A stretch of 10,108 nt of DNA, taken from Anaerolineales bacterium. GTDB taxonomy: Bacteria; Chloroflexota; Anaerolineae; 4572-78; NAK82. Below the pieces are notes generated by a model. It saw nothing but the letters and a program-made list of their open reading frames with translations. It was not told the origin of the DNA and ran no database searches. The stretch spans positions 1 through 10,108 of the forward strand of contig JAHELX010000175.1 in the NCBI GenBank assembly GCA_024643945.1, in the 5' to 3' direction. Each line of letters begins with the position of its first letter. The stretch's first letter is position 1. Of this stretch, positions 6,862 to 10,108 are shown piece after piece. A program made the translations under genes and the position numbers.

Positions 6862-8091
6862 TCACACGTAATGCAGGGCTTCAGATGGCTCGCGCTGAGC
6901 CGCTTCGCGCGCCGGATACAGGGCGGCCAGCGTAGTGATAATCAGCACCGTCAGCGTCCGTTGGAGTAGCTTATCCACCCCCCAGGTGGAGTAGACCTTG
7001 CCGCTGACCAGGGCCGTATAGCTCGAGATGCTCGAGTACGCGGAAAAATCCAGGCCCACCTTGCCCAACACGCCGTTGATTAGCAGCCCCAGCGCCACGC
7101 CGACCGCCACGCCCACCAGCCCCATCAAGACGCCTTCCAGCACAAACAGGATGGAAATCTGGGAAGGCTTCAGGCCCAGCGCCCCCAGGATGCCGATCTC
7201 GCGCGTCCGCTCATAGATGGCCATGAGCAGCAGGTTGAGGATGCCGATGCCGACGATGACCATGATGATGACGCTAAACACGTTCATCGCGCCGCCTTTG
7301 GTCGCCAGCGCCTGCTCCAGCTCGGGGAAGCTGGTCTGCCACGACACGATTTCGGAACCGGCCAGGCTGGGCCGGAGGGCATTCATCACGGCCGGCTCTT
7401 CGCCGATCTGCTTGAGCGAAATGGCGATCTCGGTGACCTGCCCGTTTAGGCCGTACAGGTCCTGCGCCTCGCCCAGCGTAATGTAGATGGTGCGCTTTTC
7501 GATGTCGGGCATCCCGATATCATAGATGCCGGCCACCGTCATCGTGCGGCTGCGCATCTGTTGGTGCATGGCTCGCCCGGCCAGCGTGAAGCGGTCGCCG
7601 ACGCCCACGCCCATCGCGGTGGCCAGGCCCTGGCCGATATACACCATGTCCTGGTCGTCGGTGGCCAGGTAGCGCCCGGCCGAAACCTTTTGCGCTACCA
7701 GGCTGACGGGCAGTTCCTGATCGGGTTCGACGCCCACGATAGTGACGCCGAACGCGCCCTCCCGCGTAGTGGCCATGCCGCCGGTGTTGATACGGCGCGC
7801 CGCCGCCAGCACTTGGGGCTGCGCCTGCGCTGCCTGCACCAGGGCCTGGTCGTTGGCCAGCGGCAGCAGCGGCAGCTGGTTGACCTCGGCCCCATAGCCG
7901 GCGGCGTGAATCTGGATATTACCCCCCAACACCCGGATGGCGTTGCCATAGATGGCCTCATTGAACCCGCCGACTAAGCCGTCGTACCACATCATCATCG
8001 CCATCGTGCCGCCAATGGCGACGGCCACAATGACGGTTCGGCGGCGATGCCGCCAGAGGTTGCGCCACGCCAGGCGCAAATACAATCTCAT
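6862..8091 (-). CDS. FtsX/MacB-type ABC permease subunit A
   Basis: A 409-residue permease with the same fold as its neighbour. The start is the ATG at 8089-8091, with AAAGGAG about seven bases upstream; the longer frame to 8112 has no comparable site. The N-terminus LAWRNLWRHRRRT is followed by membrane segment 1 (about 19-38). An extracytoplasmic domain (about 40-265, with IVGVEPD and VYIGQGLATAMGVGVGD) comes next, and three C-terminal membrane segments are at about 270-293, 312-340 and 379-395. The family loop [15 protein letters not shown] is at 294-302 and the terminal YPAREAAxxxPSEAL is present. It is first of the transporter genes, 32 bases after the tetR stop and nine bases before permease B. 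It probably pairs with permease B around the shared ATPase. Confidence 0.94.
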   Translation of the reverse strand: MRLYLRLAWRNLWRHRRRTVIVAVAIGGTMAMMMWYDGLVGGFNEAIYGNAIRVLGGNIQIHAAGYGAEVNQLPLLPLANDQALVQAAQAQPQVLAAARRINTGGMATTREGAFGVTIVGVEPDQELPVSLVAQKVSAGRYLATDDQDMVYIGQGLATAMGVGVGDRFTLAGRAMHQQMRSRTMTVAGIYDIGMPDIEKRTIYITLGEAQDLYGLNGQVTEIAISLKQIGEEPAVMNALRPSLAGSEIVSWQTSFPELEQALATKGGAMNVFSVIIMVIVGIGILNLLLMAIYERTREIGILGALGLKPSQISILFVLEGVLMGLVGVAVGVALGLLINGVLGKVGLDFSAYSSISSYTALVSGKVYSTWGVDKLLQRTLTVLIITTLAALYPAREAAQREPSEALHYV

Positions 8092-8123
8092 GTTCAGCAC
8101 TCCTTTCCACATTCCGTGGGCGT

Positions 8124-8894
8124 TTATATGTTACGGGACTCGAGAATTCCGATGCCTTCCATCAACCCTTCACCTGGGACACTCATGGCGTCGTTCGGTG
8201 AAACAAACCACTCCTTCAGCGTTTCGGGGTCAATGAGATTTAGGGAACCTCTTGGAGCCCCCAGAACACGCTCCAGCGCGTCGGTCAGCGCAGCGGTGTA
8301 GACAGTCACGCCCCTTTCGATGCGCGCATCGTCACGATTCGTCTCGCTTGAGATGAGCAGCTCAATAATCGTGTCATTAAGGCCCTGGAGAATGTACACG
8401 ATCACATTGCAAACCTGGTCAGGAAAGGAGGTCTGAAAGACGCCTTCCTGGATCCCCTGGCGGATGATTTCTGTGAGCAGCGGTGTGACCGCTTTGCCTG
8501 ATAAGGTAAACAATTTTTGGCGGACGATAGCGTTCTCGTCGGCCAGCCAGACGCGCAGCAGTTCAAGCATAAAGGTCTTCTTTGCGGTTTTCCAGCGTAT
8601 AGCCGTGTCAAAGTAACGGTTGAGTTTTTCCAGAGCGGCCAGGTGAGGATCTTGCACGATGGGCATGAGAAGCGGTATTACCTCCACGACTACCATGCGC
8701 TCAATGAGCGCTTCCAGCGCTGACCCTTTTGAGTCAAAGTAGTGATAGAACGCCCCCTTGGAGATGTGCAGGTCGTCCAGGATGTCCTGGATCGTCATCT
8801 GCTCGTAGCCTTTGGTATACACGAGCCGTTGGACGACATCGAGGATTTCGTTGCGCCGCGCCGCGTATTCTTCTTCTTTGACGATGCGGGCCAT
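8124..8894 (-). CDS. TetR/AcrR-family transcriptional regulator, probable autorepressor of the export operon
   Basis: A 256-residue regulator. The N-terminal helix-turn-helix spans about residues 16-56. The segment TIQDILDDLHISKGAFYHYFDSK (34-56) is an excellent TetR recognition-helix match. The rest is an all-helical ligand/dimerisation domain. It is somewhat longer than the usual 190-220 residues because of a C-terminal tail (about 225-256, with LKEWFVSPNDAMSVPGEG). I chose the ATG at 8892-8894, giving MARIVKEEEYAARR, a common TetR start. A longer frame to 8948 would begin inside the -10 box of the promoter, so it cannot be the main product. The Shine-Dalgarno region is only purine-rich. 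It is the first gene of the operon and the palindrome at 8919-8931 in its leader is the likely operator. The inducing ligand, probably a substrate of the exporter, is unknown. Confidence 0.93.
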   Translation of the reverse strand: MARIVKEEEYAARRNEILDVVQRLVYTKGYEQMTIQDILDDLHISKGAFYHYFDSKGSALEALIERMVVVEVIPLLMPIVQDPHLAALEKLNRYFDTAIRWKTAKKTFMLELLRVWLADENAIVRQKLFTLSGKAVTPLLTEIIRQGIQEGVFQTSFPDQVCNVIVYILQGLNDTIIELLISSETNRDDARIERGVTVYTAALTDALERVLGAPRGSLNLIDPETLKEWFVSPNDAMSVPGEGLMEGIGILESRNI

Positions 8895-8918
8895 TGTTTT
8901 TCTCTTTCTCTTTATTAA

Positions 8919-8931
8919 ACCGACTGTCGGT
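8919..8931. promoter_or_regulatory. Probable TetR operator (13-bp perfect palindrome)
   Basis: The sequence accgac-t-gtcggt is a perfect inverted repeat around one central base, with weaker symmetry continuing into the AT-rich flanks. This form (ACCGAC-N-GTCGGT) is familiar from operators of TetR-family regulators. It lies about 10-22 bases downstream of the expected transcription start and upstream of the tetR start codon, so a bound dimer would block early elongation or clearance. Confidence 0.75.
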
Positions 8932-8947
8932 CTATTTATTGAACACA

Positions 8948-8976
8948 AGTATACCTCACAATTGGGCGGTTGTCAA
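8948..8976 (-). promoter_or_regulatory. Sigma-70-type promoter of the tetR-exporter operon
   Basis: Read on the minus strand: -35 TTGACA (8971-8976), a 17-base spacer, and -10 TATACT (8948-8953). This is near consensus with ideal spacing. The expected start is around 8941, leaving a leader of about 47 bases that contains the palindromic operator. No other comparable promoter is visible before the permease genes, so this one probably drives all five genes. Confidence 0.85.
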
Positions 8977-9010
8977 CTGTTTTGTGCAAACTCTAACGAT
9001 CTCTACCCCA

Positions 9011-9038
9011 AATAAAAACCCCGCCGACCGGCGGGGTT
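9011..9038 (-). terminator. Intrinsic terminator of the HEPN-MNT operon
   Basis: On the minus strand a 10-bp GC-rich stem, aaccccgccg (9017-9026) paired with cggcggggtt (9029-9038), is followed immediately by a T-rich tail (complement of aataaaaa, 9011-9018). It sits about 45 bases after the MNT stop codon and insulates the tetR promoter from upstream read-through. There is no matching T-run on the plus strand side, so it is directional. Confidence 0.92.
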
Positions 9039-9083
9039 ACTCTTGGGCTACGATTTCTCAGAGGAATTGCTTCGTTGACAGTT

Positions 9084-9431
9084 TCAGTTTTGTTGCGCTG
9101 TTTCGACTGCGAGGGCATTTCCGCTGCCCTTCTCGTAAAACGTGACACCCACGCGCCGGATATGCTCAACCACATCCGGGTCGCCGATGTCACTGAAAAT
9201 GGACAGATCAATGGTATAGGGCAGCAGCAGGTCGTCGAGTTCGTGCATGATCTTGTACAGGACGTCCAGCGTCAAATCCGCGTCGCCGCACAGGGTCAGG
9301 TCAATATCGGAGCCGTTTTTATAGTTACCTTTGGCGCGCGAGCCGTACAGCACGGCCTTGTCCACTTGCGGGAATTTGGCAAAGACAGCGCAGATTTTTT
9401 GGATGGTGGCCTCTTTCAAGCCGTATTTCAT
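9084..9431 (-). CDS. MNT-domain nucleotidyltransferase, MntA-like antitoxin of a HEPN/MNT pair
   Basis: A 115-residue minimal nucleotidyltransferase. The motif GSRAKGNYKNGSDIDL gives the GSX10DXD active site: G30-S31 with D42 and D44, and a likely third carboxylate at D75 (TIDLS). All catalytic residues therefore appear intact. Length matches HI0073-type MNT proteins. The ATG at 9429-9431 overlaps the stop of the HEPN gene as ATGA, and there is no good Shine-Dalgarno sequence of its own, so expression should depend on translation of the upstream gene. In characterised HEPN/MNT pairs the MNT enzyme adenylylates the HEPN toxin on the Tyr of its RX4HXY motif and so neutralises it. That activity is inferred here from the family and the neighbour. 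Confidence 0.92.
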   Translation of the reverse strand: MKYGLKEATIQKICAVFAKFPQVDKAVLYGSRAKGNYKNGSDIDLTLCGDADLTLDVLYKIMHELDDLLLPYTIDLSIFSDIGDPDVVEHIRRVGVTFYEKGSGNALAVETAQQN

Positions 9432-9850
9432 GCCGATTCTGCTTTCATCTTTTCCAGCCTGGTCTGGAATGCTTCGAACTCGGTAAAGTACGTATGAATA
9501 ATGGCAGAGACAATCTTGGCCGCAGTGGTTTCATCGTAGGTATGCGAGGTCAAATTGCGGCTGTTGATCATGTCCATCCATACTTCGCCGTTTTCGATCA
9601 GGCCCGTTCGGAAGGCTGCGCGTGTGGCGTCTTTTGAGCCATAGAGATTGCGCACGCCGCGGCTTTCGAGAAAATCCTTCAATGTATTCCAGGCCAGTTC
9701 GTGAGTGAATTCAAAGGCTTGTATCAGCCCCTGCTCTTCGAGTTTCGAGAGTTTGCGTTGCTGCGCCAGTTCCACGGCCTCTTTCAACTGGGAAAAGGCT
9801 TTGTTGAAATGATTGAAGCGTTGAATCCAGCGAATGTCTTGTGTGGTCAT
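9428..9850 (-). CDS. HEPN-domain protein (HI0074 / HepT-like), probable RNase toxin of a HEPN/MNT pair
   Basis: A 140-residue helical protein of the family named 'nucleotidyltransferase substrate-binding protein, HI0074 type'. Features include FEFTHELAWNTLKDFLESRG (residues 46-65), a conserved helix of this clade. The RX4HXY motif is R98-N-L-T-S-H103-T-Y105. R and H are the RNase residues of HEPN toxins, and the Tyr is the known adenylylation target in related pairs. I prefer the ATG at 9848-9850, preceded by GGAG at six bases, over the ATG at 9860-9862, which lies at the expected transcription start and has no ribosome site. It precedes and overlaps the MNT gene by four bases. Toxicity is inferred from the intact motif; early work called such proteins substrate-binding partners only. 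Confidence 0.92.
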   Translation of the reverse strand: MTTQDIRWIQRFNHFNKAFSQLKEAVELAQQRKLSKLEEQGLIQAFEFTHELAWNTLKDFLESRGVRNLYGSKDATRAAFRTGLIENGEVWMDMINSRNLTSHTYDETTAAKIVSAIIHTYFTEFEAFQTRLEKMKAESA

Positions 9851-9868
9851 GGGAATCTCCATTTACTT

Positions 9869-9898
9869 ATTATAGCACAACTACCCCCTCGCATTCAA
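9869..9898 (-). promoter_or_regulatory. Promoter of the HEPN-MNT operon
   Basis: On the minus strand a perfect TATAAT (9869-9874) lies 18 bases from TTGAAT (9893-9898), which matches the first four bases of the -35 consensus. The expected start near 9862 coincides with the upstream in-frame ATG and leaves only about 12 bases before the ATG at 9850, just enough for its GGAG. Confidence 0.65.
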
Positions 9899-10048
9899 TC
9901 CCCCTTCGGTTATTACCAGGTCGCTTTGGTGGGTTCTAGAAGGGTCCCAAGCCGGCGTCTCACTTGACAAGGCCGTTCAAATCTATTAAGCTGAGAATGC
10001 ATCCGAAGGGGTTGCAATCACAGAGACGCCAGTGACTCTAAACCCGGT

Positions 10049-10063
10049 CTGTCATCTTGACAG
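10049..10063. promoter_or_regulatory. Operator-like palindrome over a -35 box
   Basis: The sequence ctgtca-tct-tgacag is a perfect 6-bp inverted repeat with a 3-base centre. Its right arm is the -35 hexamer of the rightward promoter. Position and symmetry would suit a repressor site, but it is short and part of the match comes from the TTGACA itself. Confidence 0.4.
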
Positions 10064-10085
10064 GGTCCTCATGAAGTGATACGAT
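10057..10085 (+). promoter_or_regulatory. Rightward sigma-70-type promoter for a gene beyond the window
   Basis: TTGACA (10057-10062), a 17-base spacer and TACGAT (10080-10085) make a good promoter reading right, divergent from the HEPN-MNT promoter. The expected start is near 10092, inside a GGAGGT at 10091-10096. That GGAGGT could be a ribosome site at the very 5' end if a start codon follows just outside the window. Confidence 0.6.
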
Positions 10086-10108
10086 GACACGGAGGTACAC
10101 CCAAGTAC

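Larger units (their letters stand above)
9899..10108. other. Non-coding region right of the HEPN-MNT operon, with inverted repeats
   Basis: I see no gene ending in this stretch. It contains two separate perfect inverted repeats: ccccttcgg (9901-9909) with ccgaagggg (10003-10011), and ggcgtctc (9954-9961) with gagacgcc (10023-10030). The two pairs interleave rather than nest. The right end carries a plus-strand promoter. An ATG at 10084 opens a frame to the window edge, but it overlaps the -10 box and cannot be judged from eight codons. Confidence 0.5.

Noticed and set aside
8895..8948. Longer tetR product starting at 8948
   Set aside because: Its ATG overlaps the -10 box and its codons run through the operator, so the transcript would not contain the start.
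9964..9989. Second plus-strand promoter with TTGACA at 9964
   Set aside because: The only TATAAT-like hexamer (TATTAA at 9984) is 14 bases away, which is too close for a normal sigma-70 promoter.
10084..10108. Possible gene start (MTRRYTQ...) running off the right edge
   Set aside because: Only eight codons are visible, the ATG overlaps the predicted -10 box, and the spacing to any ribosome site is poor.

Overview
The window looks like a piece of a Gram-positive-like or Chloroflexota-type (for example Anaerolineae/Caldilineae) bacterial chromosome. This is an inference from three things: the Ala/Gln-rich HlyD-type adaptor with a lipobox next to two FtsX-type permeases, the intergenic repeats built from short 'cgtaaaa/cgtattg' words, and the generally GC-rich coding sequence. 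No rRNA, tRNA, CRISPR array, insertion sequence or phage gene was seen. No stretch over 300 bases lacks a gene.

Left part (1-3295, all plus strand): the last 71 codons of a HAD-IIB sugar-phosphatase-like protein; a DUF456 membrane protein; a small membrane protein whose ATG overlaps the DUF456 stop (TAATG); the ribosome-rescue hydrolase ArfB; and a YtcJ-type amidohydrolase with a full set of metal-site motifs. A 188-base convergent intergenic region with two tandem mini-hairpins follows.

Middle part (3484-8976, all minus strand, so transcribed right to left): one export operon ordered tetR - FtsX permease A - FtsX permease B - ABC ATPase - lipoprotein HlyD-type adaptor. A near-consensus sigma-70-type promoter (TTGACA-17-TATACT) lies before tetR. 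A perfect 13-bp palindrome just downstream of its expected start fits autorepression by TetR. Junctions inside the operon are tight, with stop codons overlapping the next Shine-Dalgarno sequence. The exception is the ATPase-adaptor junction, where a 100-bp hairpin/tandem-repeat element sits. The simplest reading is a TetR-controlled MacAB/LolCDE-like exporter with a heterodimeric permease.

Right part (8977-10108): a HEPN/MNT pair on the minus strand (HI0074/HI0073 type, RX4HXY toxin motif and GSX10DXD nucleotidyltransferase motif, ATGA overlap). It has its own promoter and ends in a textbook intrinsic terminator. To its right is a non-coding stretch with inverted repeats and a good rightward promoter (TTGACA-17-TACGAT), which must serve a gene beyond the window. 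The HEPN/MNT cassette is the only clear defence- or toxin-antitoxin-like system; I see no clearly novel multi-gene system.
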